A stretch of DNA of 43,160 nucleotides from an uncultured Neglectibacter sp. (GTDB lineage: Bacteria > Bacillota > Clostridia > Oscillospirales > Acutalibacteraceae), in the NCBI GenBank assembly GCA_904391645.1, contig CAJFMJ010000002.1:1-43160 (forward strand). The letters are read 5' to 3'. This document shows positions 23,959-34,598 of the stretch, one piece after another (position 1 is the first letter of the stretch; every line of letters starts with the position of its first letter). Both the position numbers and the translations under genes were made by a program. The notes below the pieces were generated by a model. It did not search any database. It was not told where the DNA came from and was given only the letters and a program-made list of their open reading frames with translations.

Positions 23959-25513
23959 ATGCAAAAGAGTATTTTTACAAGGGTGTTGAGCCTGACCATG
24001 GGGATCGTGGTGCTCAGCTTTATCATGCTGGGCGGGGTGATGATGGCCTTTTTCGGCCAGTATTGGCAGACGGAAAAGAAAGAGCTGCTCACCCAAAACG
24101 CCAACTCCATCTCCAAAATGTCCAGCGTGTTCCTGGCCCGCTCCGGCGAGGGCAGCTACACCCTGGAAACTTCGGTGCTCAAGGGCTTTATCGACACCTA
24201 TTCCGCCAGCATTGACGCGGATATCTTCATCACCGACCTGGAGGGGAAAGTCCTTTTGGGCAATTATCCCAACAGCAACCTTACCGCCCCCCAGGCGGTG
24301 CCCCAGCAGATCGTCACCCAAGCCTCCCAGGGGCTGTATGAGGGACGGGGCACCTTTGGCGGGCTGTATCAAAAGCAGTTTTACATCATCGGCGTGCCCA
24401 TGTATGCCGACAGCGCAAAGGAAGTCTGCGTGGGGGTTGTGTTCGCCTCCACCAGCGTCAGCTCGGTAAACGCCTTCCAGGGGGAGGCGCTGCAGATGTT
24501 CCTGGTGGCTGCCGCCGCGGCCCTGGGCGTCACCTTCTGTGTGGTGGGCGCCTTTGCCTACCGGCTGGTGAAGCCCCTGCGGCAGATGTCCGCCGCGGCC
24601 CGCAGCTTTGGCGGCGGGGACTTCTCCGTGCGGGTGCCGGTGACCAGCGCCGACGAGCTGGGCCAGCTGGCCATCTCCTTTAACAACATGGCCAATTCCC
24701 TGTCCAACTCCGAGGGGACCCGGCGCAGCTTTATCGCCAACGTGTCCCACGAGCTGAAGACCCCCATGACCACCATTGCCGGGTTTATCGACGGCATTTT
24801 AGACGGCACCATCCCCCCCGAGCAGCAGGGCAAATACCTGCACATCGTGTCCGACGAGGTGAAGCGCCTGTCGAGGCTTGTGAAGTCCATGCTGGACCTG
24901 TCCCGGATCGACAGCGGGGAGATGAAGCTGCATCCCACCCAGTTTGACATCACCCAGACCTTGGTGACCACCCTGCTGACCTTTGAGCAGAAGATCGACG
25001 AGAAAGGGATCGAGATCCGGGGGTTGGAGGAAACCTCCCCGCAAATGGTGCTGGGCGACCAGGACCTGTTGCACCAGGTGGTGTATAACCTCATTGAAAA
25101 TGCGGTAAAATTTACAAATCAGGATGGCTACATCAAGGTGCAGGTCACCGACGGCATTGACCGCACCACCGTGGTCATTGAGAACAGCGGCCCTGGCATC
25201 GCCCCGGAGGAGCTGCCCATGATCTTCGAGCGGTTCTACAAAACGGACAAGTCCCGCAGCCGGGATAAGAACGGTATGGGCCTGGGGCTGTACATTGTGC
25301 GGACCATCTTGAAGCTCCACGGCGGGGATATCACCGTTTCTTCGGCGGTGGGGGAATTTTGCCGGTTCGAGTTTACCATCCCCAAGCCCCAGGAGGCTCC
25401 CAAGCTGAAGGACACCGGGTCTTTTAAATTGAAAGAATCCTCCACCCGTGGGAAAGGGAAAGAGAAGAAAGAGTCACGCCACGAGAAGGCGGCGCCTGAA
25501 AGGAGCAAGGACG

Positions 25514-25536
<23 letters not shown>
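23959..25536 (+). CDS. Membrane sensor histidine kinase
   Basis: A 525-residue kinase of the HAMP class. Two membrane helices (about 9-36 and 175-203) flank an extracytoplasmic sensor domain of about 140 residues. Then come HAMP (KPLRQMSAAARSFGGGDFSV), the HisKA helix with H264 in NVSHELKTPMTT, and the ATPase domain with NLIENAVKFT (N box), ENSGPGI (G1), FERFYKTDKSRS (F) and GMGLGLYIV (G2). After the normal end (RFEFTIPKP) there is a tail of about 55 charged residues rich in Lys, Glu and Ser, not part of the catalytic core. The last 23 bases overlap the htrA gene. The signal sensed is unknown, but the operon points to protein stress at the membrane. Confidence 0.95.
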
Positions 25537-27147
<1,611 letters not shown>

Positions 27148-27148
<1 letters not shown>

Positions 27149-27636
27149 TGGCAAAGGACAAACTGGAAAAGACAAACGCCCTGCGGCTGTTGGACCGGAT
27201 GAAGATCCCTTACGAGGCCTATACCTACCCGTGCGAGGAGTTTACCGACGGCCTGGAGGTGGCCCAGCAGTTGGGTTTGAACCCGGCGGATGTGTGCAAA
27301 ACCCTGGTCACCGTGGGGAAAAACGGCGGCCACTATGTGTTTGTGCTGCCGGTAAACCAGGAGCTGGACCGGAAAAAAGCTGCCTCTCTGGTGGGGGAAA
27401 AGTCCCTGGAGATGCTCCATGTGAAAGACCTGCTCTCCACCACCGGGTATATCCGGGGCGGTTGCACAGCCCTGGGGATGAAAAAGCGGTTCCCCACGGT
27501 GGTGGACCAGAGCGTCCGGGAGAAAGAGGCCATCTATGTCAGCGGCGGCAAGCGGGGCTTGCAGCTGAAGCTGGCCCCGGCGGACTTGGTGAAAGCAGCC
27601 AGCGCCATGTGGGGCGACGTGATCGTGAAAGGCTGA
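27148..27636 (+). CDS. ybaK: YbaK/EbsC-type aminoacyl-tRNA deacylase
   Basis: A 162-residue editing protein that removes wrongly attached amino acid; the YbaK type acts on Cys-tRNA-Pro. Signature: LDRMKIPYEAYTYP at the N terminus, NPADVCKTLVTVG with the conserved lysine K51, KLAPADLVKAA at the end, and YIRGGCTALGMKKRFPTVV in the core, typical of YbaK rather than of ProX or the INS domain. Its start overlaps the HtrA stop codon (TAATG), with GGGGG upstream. The presence of a translation-fidelity enzyme at the end of an envelope-stress operon is unusual in my experience. A terminator follows. Confidence 0.93.
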
Positions 27637-27682
27637 ACGCCCAAGGGCCCAGGCAGAGGAAGTGGCCCTTCCAAAGAGCATG

Positions 27683-27726
27683 AAAAAAGGACACCCGAGC
27701 GGGAATGCTCAGGTGCCCTTTTTTTA
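27683..27726 (+). terminator. Terminator of the two-component/HtrA/YbaK operon
   Basis: GGACACCCGAGC pairs with GCTCAGGTGCCC (two mismatches) around GGGAAT, flanked by AAAAAA and TTTTTTT. Confidence 0.85.
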
Positions 27727-27732
27727 GCTGCG

Positions 27733-27766
27733 AAGAAAGGGCGCCCCGGTTTGGCCGGAGCGCCCT
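27733..27766 (-). terminator. Terminator of the EF-G-like gene
   Basis: On the minus strand GGGCGCTCCGG pairs with CCGGGGCGCCC (one mismatch) around CCAAA, followed by TTTCTT. Confidence 0.75.
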
Positions 27767-27786
27767 GTTGGTTTTAAGAAGAAGGT

Positions 27787-29856
27787 TTATTCGGCGTTTT
27801 CCGCCTTGGATTCCTCGATCACCTTCTGCGCCACGTTCTGGGGAGCTTCCTCATAGCGCTCGAACTCAAAGGTGAAGCTGCCACGGCCCTGGGTGACCTG
27901 GCGGATGAAGGTGGTGAAGTCGTGCATCTCGGCCATGGGGACTTCTGCCTCCACGGTCTGGCGGCCCTCGCCTGCGGGCTCCATGCCCAGCACGCGGCCG
28001 CGGCGCTTGTTCACCTCGCCCATCACGTCGCCCATGTTGCCGTCGGGCACCGTGGCCTTCAGGTGGCCAATGGGCTCCAAAAGCACAGGGTTCGCCTGGG
28101 GCATACCGGCCTTGTAGGCCAGGGTGGCTGCCATCTTAAAGGACATTTCCGAGGAGTCCACCGGGTGGTAGCTGCCGTCGTACAGCACGGCGGACAGGCC
28201 CACTACAGGATACCCAGCCAGGGGCCCCTTCAGGATGCACTCCCGCAGGCCCTTTTCCACCGCGGGGAAGAAGCCCTTGGGCACGGAGCCGCCCACCACG
28301 CGCTCGCCAAACTCCAGGCCTTCGCTGTCGCAGGGGGAGAACTCGATCCACACGTCGCCGAACTGGCCGTGGCCGCCGGTCTGCTTCTTGTGACGGCCCT
28401 GGACCTGCACGGTCTTGCGGATGGTTTCACGGTAGGGCACCTTGGGCTTTTTCAAGGTGATATCCACGCCAAACTTGCTCTTCAGCTTGGAAACAGCCAC
28501 ATCCAGGTGCTGCTCGCCCAAGCCGCTGATGATCATTTCGTGGGTTTCGTTGTTGGTGGAGAACTGCAGGGTGGGATCCTCTTCGGAGAGCCGCATCATG
28601 CCCTGGGCGATCTTGTCTTCCTCGCCCTTCTTGGCGGGGACAATGGCCATGCTCAAAGTGGGGTTGGGATACTCCACGCCTTCCAGGGTGACTTTCCGGG
28701 TGGGGGAGCACAGGGTGTCGCCGGTGTTGGTGGCGGACAGCTTGGGAATGGCGCCAATGTCACCGGCCCCAATGTACTTCACATCCACCTGCTTCTTGCC
28801 CACCATCATCACGGTCTTGCCGATGCGCTCGGTGGCGCCGGTGCGCATATTCACCAGCTGGGAGTCGGTGGACAGCTTGCCGGAAACCACTTTCACATAG
28901 GACAGCTTGCCGATGAAGGGGTCAGCCACAGTCTTGAAGACGATGGCCGCTGCTGCGCCGTCCTCGTTGACAGCCAGCTCTACCGGGTTGCCGTCCACGT
29001 CCAGGCCCACTTCGGCGGCCTTCTCCTCTGCGGAGGGGGCCAGCCAGCAGAGGCCGTCCAGGAACTGCTCCATGCCCCGCATCAGCAGCGCGTCGCCGCA
29101 GAACACCGGGGTGATGGTGCCGGCCTTCACGCCCTTGCTCACGCCCACGATGACTTCTTCGGGGGTGAAGGGTTCGCCGGCAAAATATTTCTCAAAGAGC
29201 TCGTCGTCGGTTTCGGCAACGGCTTCGTAAATAGCGGTGCGCAGGCCTTCCAGACGGTCGCCCATGTCCGGCATGGGGACAGCCACCGGCTTGCCGCCGG
29301 AGTAATCGTAGGCCTTGTACTCCAACAGGTTGATGTAGATGTTTGCCTGGCCGTCCTGGATGAAGGGCACCACCACAGGGCACACCGAGGGGCCAAAGCT
29401 GGCTTTCAGGTCTTCAAACACCCGATAGAACCGGGCGCTCTCGTCGCACAGGCCGTTGACAAAGAAGATCTTGGCAAGGCCGTTTTTCTCGGCGGCGGCA
29501 AAGGCCTTTTCCGTGCCCACGGCCACGCCGTCCCGGCCGGAAACCACCACCAGAACCGTGTCAGCGGCCCGCATGGCTTCGCAGGTGCCGCCCTCAAAGT
29601 CGAACAGTCCGGGGGCGTCCAGCAGGTTGATCTTTTTATTCTTCCACTCCAGAGGGGCCACCGCTGCGGAAATGGAAGCCTTCCGGCGGATCTCCTCGGG
29701 GTCGTAGTCGCACACAGTGTTGCCGTCGCCCACCTTGCCCCGGCGGTCGGAAACCCCAGAGAGGTACAGCATGGCCTCCGCCAAGGAGGTCTTGCCCGCG
29801 CCGCCATGGCCGGTCACCGCCAGGTTGATGATATTTTTAGCCTGATATTGGTTCAT
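27787..29856 (-). CDS. EF-G-like translational GTPase paralogue with degenerate G4 motif
   Basis: A 689-residue protein of the EF-G family, branch 'elongation factor G-like' of Clostridia, separate from the ribosomal fusA. G1 is GHGGAGKT (16-23), G3 is DAPG (80-83) in place of DTPG. The G4 motif, normally NKxD in FVNKMD, reads FVNGLCDE: aligned without gaps, the lysine is G135 and the aspartate is C137. Domains II-V follow (VTLEGVEYPNPTLSMAI, FSTNNETHEMIISGLGEQHL, FSPCDSEGLEFG, LEPIGHLKATVPDGNMG). The family role is not settled (a ribosome-linked factor is likely). ATG 29856 follows GGAAGGAG. It has its own promoter and terminator. The reading frame is intact throughout, so it is not a decaying gene. 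Confidence 0.93.
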   Translation of the reverse strand: MNQYQAKNIINLAVTGHGGAGKTSLAEAMLYLSGVSDRRGKVGDGNTVCDYDPEEIRRKASISAAVAPLEWKNKKINLLDAPGLFDFEGGTCEAMRAADTVLVVVSGRDGVAVGTEKAFAAAEKNGLAKIFFVNGLCDESARFYRVFEDLKASFGPSVCPVVVPFIQDGQANIYINLLEYKAYDYSGGKPVAVPMPDMGDRLEGLRTAIYEAVAETDDELFEKYFAGEPFTPEEVIVGVSKGVKAGTITPVFCGDALLMRGMEQFLDGLCWLAPSAEEKAAEVGLDVDGNPVELAVNEDGAAAAIVFKTVADPFIGKLSYVKVVSGKLSTDSQLVNMRTGATERIGKTVMMVGKKQVDVKYIGAGDIGAIPKLSATNTGDTLCSPTRKVTLEGVEYPNPTLSMAIVPAKKGEEDKIAQGMMRLSEEDPTLQFSTNNETHEMIISGLGEQHLDVAVSKLKSKFGVDITLKKPKVPYRETIRKTVQVQGRHKKQTGGHGQFGDVWIEFSPCDSEGLEFGERVVGGSVPKGFFPAVEKGLRECILKGPLAGYPVVGLSAVLYDGSYHPVDSSEMSFKMAATLAYKAGMPQANPVLLEPIGHLKATVPDGNMGDVMGEVNKRRGRVLGMEPAGEGRQTVEAEVPMAEMHDFTTFIRQVTQGRGSFTFEFERYEEAPQNVAQKVIEESKAENAE

Positions 29857-29954
29857 AACAAACGAAGCTCCTTCCACTGCAAAAATAGCGGCCTTTACCG
29901 CGTTGCCTAGCAATTCCCTGTTTTGTACAAGTTTACTGTCACAAGGCATAGCTA

Positions 29955-29983
29955 ATTATATATCAATCTCCGAAAGAATACAA
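29955..29983 (-). promoter_or_regulatory. Sigma-A promoter of the EF-G-like gene
   Basis: On the minus strand TTGTAT (29978-29983), 17-base spacer, exact TATAAT (29955-29960). The leader is about 90 bases. Confidence 0.75.
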
Positions 29984-30100
29984 TGGGGAAACCAAAAATA
30001 CTATGAATTTACCGTTATATTGAAATTGTTTTTGGAGGAAGTGCCCAAAAGATGCCGGGCTGCCCCCGGGCAGAAAGGGCTGTCCCAAGGGGAAGGGGGG

Positions 30101-30131
30101 AAAAGAAACGAGCGCAGGGATTCCTGCGCTC
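30101..30131 (-). terminator. Terminator of the rlmB/pseudo-ATPase transcript
   Basis: On the minus strand GAGCGCAGG-AATC-CCTGCGCTC is a perfect 9-base stem followed by GTTTCTTTT. Confidence 0.85.
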
Positions 30132-30163
30132 GGAAGATAGTTCAACGATATGAGAAAAGGTAT

Positions 30164-33100
30164 TTACCTGCGCAGCTTGGGCAGCAGGATGGTCACCGCC
30201 AGCCAGAACAGCTGGAACAGGAACAGCACCAGGGAAGAGAGCTGCCCCATGGCGCCGAAGCAGGCCAGGAAAGCCACCAATACAAAGCACAGCACCATGG
30301 CTGCATTCTGGATGGCCACCACCAAGCTGATGGTGCGTTTTTCCTCCACACAGGCGGAGATGACGCTCATCATGGATTCCATGCGGCCCTTGGTGGCCAC
30401 CAGGGCGTCGGCCCGGGGAATCTGGGATTTGACCAGCTTGCGGTACTCGTCGCCCAGGCGGTTGTCCAGCACGCCCACAGAGGCAGCGTCGATGCCAAAC
30501 AGCCGGCTGATCAGCTGAGGCGTCACGTTGGGATCGGTGGTGCGCACGATGATGCTGATGCCGCTGTCCTCCAGCCGCTGCAGCTCGTTCTTCCGGCGGC
30601 GGTCGGCGGTGTAGGTCAACACCAGCAGGGCAGCCACTTCGCTGTCCACCCCAATGTACACCACTTGCTGGTTGCCGGAGGCGTACTGGGCTTCCTCTTC
30701 CCGGGGCGGCACTTGCAGCCTGTGGTTGATCAGCAACGAGCGGTCGCCGATGAGGATGGTCTTGCCGTCCACCTTGCCCACAATGCCGCCGCCGTCCTCA
30801 TAGGAGAAGTCCTGCACCTGGGGCAGGGCATCCTCGTTTTCGCTGATAACCTGGTCGAACACGCCGGACAGGGGGCCGCCCACCTCTTTCATCAGGGCGG
30901 AGGCGGCCATCACGGCGTCCTCGGCAGCGGCCCGGCCGCCGAAGGTGCGGATGCCGTTGAGCACCACGGTGCCCCGGGGGAACAGGTCCTCCGCGTCCAC
31001 CATGACGGCGTTGACGTTGCCCAGCTGTTCCACGCCCTCATAGCCCACCACCATGGCGCCGGCGCGGCGGGCCGTGCGGCACAGGCGGCTGATGGGCAGG
31101 TTCACCGACAGCATATTGGACACCGCCACGCTGGCACAGCAGGCGGCTGCCAAGGCGCTGACAGCAGTGGGTACGCTCTTGGTGATCAGCAGGGAGGCGA
31201 TGCACAGCACCAGGCTGGCGATCAGGCCGATGGGGGCCATCAGCTGGGAAGCAGACTCCGAGGGGTCGGGCTTGTAAGAGAGCTCTAAGAACCGCTTTAA
31301 GAACCCGGCGCGGCACTGGTAGGCGATCACGGGGGATTCGGAAACGCAGTCTTTGGCCATTTTCAAAGCGGTGTTGTGGTCTTCAAAGAGGCGCACGCTG
31401 TACTTTTCCTCCCGGGAGGTGACAAACCGGAAGTTGGAGTGGATGCGGCGGATCATGGTCAGTTTGCCTGCGGCGTTCAGGAACAGCGTGGCAGCCAGGA
31501 TCACCGCGTACAGGTGAAGTTCCCCGTTGATCAGGTCGTCCTGGAAGAAGGCGGCTGCCACTGCCTGGACAGTCACCGCCACCGCCGCCACCGCCGCAGC
31601 GGAGTCGGAGTTGGCGTTAAAGGAGAACAGGGCCTTCAAGCCGTTGGCAATGGTGCGGTAGCAGATCCCCACCACCACGGCCAAGAACACCAGGGTCAGC
31701 ACCACGTACACCACCGGCAGGGAGCCGGGGTCGGCCACGCCGCCAAACTGGGCGCCAAAGATCACGTTCACCAGGGCCAGCAGCACCGTACACACGCCGG
31801 TGATCATCATCCGCAGGGTCAGCTCCCGCATTTCGCCACGCAGCTCGTGGGAGATGGACTTGGCATCCTCGGGGCCGGTGTAGTCGTCGATGGACTCCCC
31901 GGTGTCCGCATCGGGAATGGGGGGCTCCTCCGGGGCGGGATTTTCCAGTTTCTTGTTGCGCACCCGGCGTTTGGGGGCGTTTTTGCGCTCTTGGCGCTCG
32001 GCCGCCTGGCGCAGCTCTTCCGATTCAGAGAGCAGGGCGCTTTGCAGCACTTCTGCGTGGATGATGTGGGTGGGCACGCTCCGGGGCCGGTATTGGTAAA
32101 TGCTGGCCACCTGGGGAGGCTCTGTGACCGGCCGGTTGAGCACCACGGTCTTTTCCTCCACAGGGGGCTGTGCGGGAGCCGGTGCGGCGGGCACCTGGGG
32201 AACAGGCATGGCCTGGGTGGGGGCTTCCACCACAGGGGCAGCCGGGGCAGGTGCTTCCGGAACGGGCGCCTGCTGGGCCATGGGAGCCTCTGCCGGGTCG
32301 GGCTCTTCCACAGGGGCTTGGGGAGTGGGCTCCTCCGGGGCGGCAGGCGCCTGGGAGGCCAGGTCTTCAAAGGAAAGCTGCTGCTCCACCGGCTGGGAAG
32401 GCTCTGCCTGTTCCCGTGCCGGGGCGGCTTCCTGGAGTTGTTCTTTGGGCTGGTACAGCCGGATAGGCTCCTCCACAGCGGGCTCTTCCTGAGGCGGGAG
32501 TTCCTCCACAGGCTGCAGGGCCTCTGCCGGGGCGGGTGTTTCCACCGGGGCGGGGACCTCCGCCGGTGCCTCCTGGGGCGGGAGCTGTTCCACGGGCTCC
32601 AGGGGGGCGTGGGACTCCAACACCCGGTTGATGGCCTCATCGGAAACGGGGGCCTGCTGGCCCACCCGCTGGAGCTCCACCGTGTCGTTGAGCACGTTCA
32701 GCTTGATCTCCATGGTCTGGTGGTCGGAGGATTCCAACATGGCCTTTTGCAGGTCGGACACCTGCTTGCTGCCCTCCACGCCAATGCCGTGCTGGCGGGC
32801 ATAGGGGTCGGCTGCAAAGGAGGTCACCGGCATGGGGGCCACCACGCCAAACTCGTCGGCGATCTGTTCCTCGTCCACCCCGGCGGTCTGGACCGCTTCT
32901 GCCACCCGGCGGCGGCGTTCCTTCTGCAGCCGCTGGAAGTTCTGTTCCACCTCGTCGTCAATGGCCTTTTTGGAGTCATCAAACAGGGCTTTATAGGTTT
33001 CTTCCTCGCTGGTCAGCTCCCCTGCCGGGTCGTAACCCATGCGGTACTCGTCGATGGGCTTCAGCTGGATGCCGTAATACAGGTCGTCCTCGTTCTCGTC

Positions 33101-33559
33101 AAAGTCGGGCACCCGCTTTTTCCGGCCAAACAGCCCCCGGCGCTTCTTTTTCTTCTCTTTTTTGTCCTTTTTCCCAGAAGCCTCTTCCACCACTTCCCGG
33201 CGGTCCTCCTCCCGCAGGGGGAGTTCCACCGTGCCCGTGGCATAGGCGTTCAGGTCTGCCTGGGCCTCTTGCCGGGGCTTTGCCGGCTGCTGCCCTTGAG
33301 GCTGAGGCTGGGCCGCCTGGGGCTGCTGCCCCTGAGGCTGCGCCTGTTGGGGTTGGGTGGGCTGCTGGCTTTGGGGAGCAGCGGGACGGGGGGCAGGCTG
33401 GCCTGCCGGGCGCTGGGGAGGCCTTGCCCCGGGCTGACGGGACTGCCTTTCCTGCGCAAGGTCTTTCCGGGCGGCCTGCTGGGCGGCTTCCACTTCCCGT
33501 TTGGCCCGCTCTTCCGCCAGGATATCCTCCAGGGTAAATTCCTTGTTGTCCTGTGACAT
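30164..33559 (-). CDS. Large membrane protein resembling a P1B-type ATPase without catalytic motifs
   Basis: An 1131-residue protein in two parts. Residues 1 to about 575 are cytoplasmic and mostly disordered: a helical start (FTLEDILAEERAKREVEAA), a Gln/Pro/Ala tract, a lysine-rich patch (GKKDKKEKKKKRRGLFGRKK), and long Glu/Pro/Ala repeats. From about 578 the layout follows heavy-metal P-type ATPases: four membrane helices, a short loop, two helices, a large loop, two helices. The large loop aligns as RAGAMVVGYEGVEQLGNVNA then VMVDAEDLF where DKTGT is expected (D855 is followed by AEDL), GDRSLL in the nucleotide-domain place, and TTDP (1007-1010) for TGD. GDGxND, TGE and the CPC metal motif (here VNLPIS) are absent. 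It cannot work as a normal pump; it may be a scaffold or sensor. It lies 18 bases behind rlmB. Confidence 0.85.
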   Translation of the reverse strand: MSQDNKEFTLEDILAEERAKREVEAAQQAARKDLAQERQSRQPGARPPQRPAGQPAPRPAAPQSQQPTQPQQAQPQGQQPQAAQPQPQGQQPAKPRQEAQADLNAYATGTVELPLREEDRREVVEEASGKKDKKEKKKKRRGLFGRKKRVPDFDENEDDLYYGIQLKPIDEYRMGYDPAGELTSEEETYKALFDDSKKAIDDEVEQNFQRLQKERRRRVAEAVQTAGVDEEQIADEFGVVAPMPVTSFAADPYARQHGIGVEGSKQVSDLQKAMLESSDHQTMEIKLNVLNDTVELQRVGQQAPVSDEAINRVLESHAPLEPVEQLPPQEAPAEVPAPVETPAPAEALQPVEELPPQEEPAVEEPIRLYQPKEQLQEAAPAREQAEPSQPVEQQLSFEDLASQAPAAPEEPTPQAPVEEPDPAEAPMAQQAPVPEAPAPAAPVVEAPTQAMPVPQVPAAPAPAQPPVEEKTVVLNRPVTEPPQVASIYQYRPRSVPTHIIHAEVLQSALLSESEELRQAAERQERKNAPKRRVRNKKLENPAPEEPPIPDADTGESIDDYTGPEDAKSISHELRGEMRELTLRMMITGVCTVLLALVNVIFGAQFGGVADPGSLPVVYVVLTLVFLAVVVGICYRTIANGLKALFSFNANSDSAAAVAAVAVTVQAVAAAFFQDDLINGELHLYAVILAATLFLNAAGKLTMIRRIHSNFRFVTSREEKYSVRLFEDHNTALKMAKDCVSESPVIAYQCRAGFLKRFLELSYKPDPSESASQLMAPIGLIASLVLCIASLLITKSVPTAVSALAAACCASVAVSNMLSVNLPISRLCRTARRAGAMVVGYEGVEQLGNVNAVMVDAEDLFPRGTVVLNGIRTFGGRAAAEDAVMAASALMKEVGGPLSGVFDQVISENEDALPQVQDFSYEDGGGIVGKVDGKTILIGDRSLLINHRLQVPPREEEAQYASGNQQVVYIGVDSEVAALLVLTYTADRRRKNELQRLEDSGISIIVRTTDPNVTPQLISRLFGIDAASVGVLDNRLGDEYRKLVKSQIPRADALVATKGRMESMMSVISACVEEKRTISLVVAIQNAAMVLCFVLVAFLACFGAMGQLSSLVLFLFQLFWLAVTILLPKLRR

Positions 33560-33577
33560 AGGCTGAAAATCCTCCTT

Positions 33578-34366
33578 TTACGGATTGACCGCTTTCAAGC
33601 CGCTGCGCTGGCGGGAAACCTCATAGCAGAGGATGCCGGCCGCCACCGATGCGTTCAGCGAGTTTATGTTTCCTTTTAATGGCAGGGATACCACAAAGTC
33701 GGCTTTTTCCTTGACCAACCGGCCCACGCCCTTGCCCTCGGAGCCGATGACCAGGGCCACCGGGCCGGTGAAGTCCGTCTGGCACCAGGGGGCGCCGTCC
33801 ATGTCGGCGGCGTAGACCCACAGGCCCCGCTGTTTCAGTTCCTCCAGCAGGGAGGCCAGGTTGTTCACCCGGGCCACCGGCAGGTGTTCCACCGCTCCGG
33901 CGGAGGCCTTCCCCACCGCGTAGGTCAAGCCCACGCTGCGCCGCTTGGGGACGATCACCCCGTGGGCCCCGGCGCATTCCGCCGTGCGGATCACCGCGCC
34001 CAGGTTGTGGGGGTCCTCCAGCTCGTCGCAGATGACAAAGAAGGGGGGCTCGCCCCGCTCCTGTGCCCGCTGGAACAGGTCTTCCACCGTGGCGTATTCC
34101 TTCACTGCGGCCACTGCCACCACCCCTTGGTGGTTGGCCCCGCCGCACAGGTGTTCCAATTTTTTGGGGTCCGCCTCTTTGATGGTGGCCCCGGCCTCTT
34201 TGGCTTTGGCAATCAGCGCCTGCAGCCCGCCGGAGCGCTCGCCCCGCTGGACGTAAAGGCTGTCAATGGCCCGTCCGGCTTTGAGCGCCTCGGTCACCGC
34301 GTTGCGTCCGGCGATGATGTCCGTGCCCCGGGGGGCTTCCCGGCGATTGTTTGGGTGTTTTTCCAT
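33578..34366 (-). CDS. rlmB: 23S rRNA 2'-O-methyltransferase RlmB (TrmH/SpoU family)
   Basis: A 262-residue SPOUT methyltransferase that methylates a ribose in the peptidyl-transferase region of 23S rRNA (Gm2251 in E. coli). N-terminal substrate-binding domain from about 15 (DIIAGRNAVTEALKAGRAID), then the knotted domain with motif 1 DELEDPHNLGAVIRTAECAG, motif 2 ALVIGSEGKGVGRLV and motif 3 LPLKGNINSLNASVAAGI. ATG 34366 follows AAAGAGGA; a longer frame start lies beyond the promoter and is excluded. It is the first gene of a two-gene transcript with the pseudo-P-type ATPase. Family assignment is firm; the exact rRNA site is inferred. Confidence 0.94.
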   Translation of the reverse strand: MEKHPNNRREAPRGTDIIAGRNAVTEALKAGRAIDSLYVQRGERSGGLQALIAKAKEAGATIKEADPKKLEHLCGGANHQGVVAVAAVKEYATVEDLFQRAQERGEPPFFVICDELEDPHNLGAVIRTAECAGAHGVIVPKRRSVGLTYAVGKASAGAVEHLPVARVNNLASLLEELKQRGLWVYAADMDGAPWCQTDFTGPVALVIGSEGKGVGRLVKEKADFVVSLPLKGNINSLNASVAAGILCYEVSRQRSGLKAVNP

Positions 34367-34443
34367 GGTGAGTCCTCTTTCTGCGGCCCGGCCCATTGGC
34401 GGGGCCCCGGGCGTTTTCCCGGCGATAGACATACTTTGCAACC

Positions 34444-34472
34444 ATTATAGCACAGTCCCTTGGAAATCTCAA
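34444..34472 (-). promoter_or_regulatory. Sigma-A promoter of rlmB
   Basis: On the minus strand TTGAGA (34467-34472), 17-base spacer, exact TATAAT (34444-34449) within the extended form TGTGCTATAAT. Confidence 0.8.
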
Positions 34473-34598
34473 ATAAAAAAGCGGGAAAAATGGGGCTTTT
34501 CCCAGGAGGCGGCCAGCTTGGCAAGGGGATCCATTTTTTCGGTATACTTTTCCAAAGAATGCAAGAAAATTCTTTTTTCTATGCCCCCGCGAAAGGAT

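Larger units (their letters stand above)
29857..30163. other. Intergenic region between two minus-strand genes
   Basis: The 307 bases hold the EF-G-like promoter and leader at the left and the terminator of the pseudo-ATPase gene at the right. I see no other gene or RNA. Confidence 0.5.

Noticed and set aside
27787-29856. Tetracycline-resistance ribosomal protection protein
   Set aside because: The start GHGGAGKTSLAEAML with KVGDGNTVCDYDPEE and the domain IV pattern fit the chromosomal EF-G-like branch, not TetM/TetO, and there are no mobile-element signs around it.
27922-29910. A 662-codon open frame on the plus strand opposite the EF-G-like gene
   Set aside because: A shadow of the minus-strand gene: no start signal, odd composition, and the opposite frame shows GTPase and EF-G motifs.
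31376-33556. A 726-codon open frame on the plus strand opposite the pseudo-ATPase
   Set aside because: Repeats of Gly, His and Leu mirror the Pro/Gln/Glu-rich codons of the other strand. The minus-strand frame has a good position behind rlmB and believable membrane helices.
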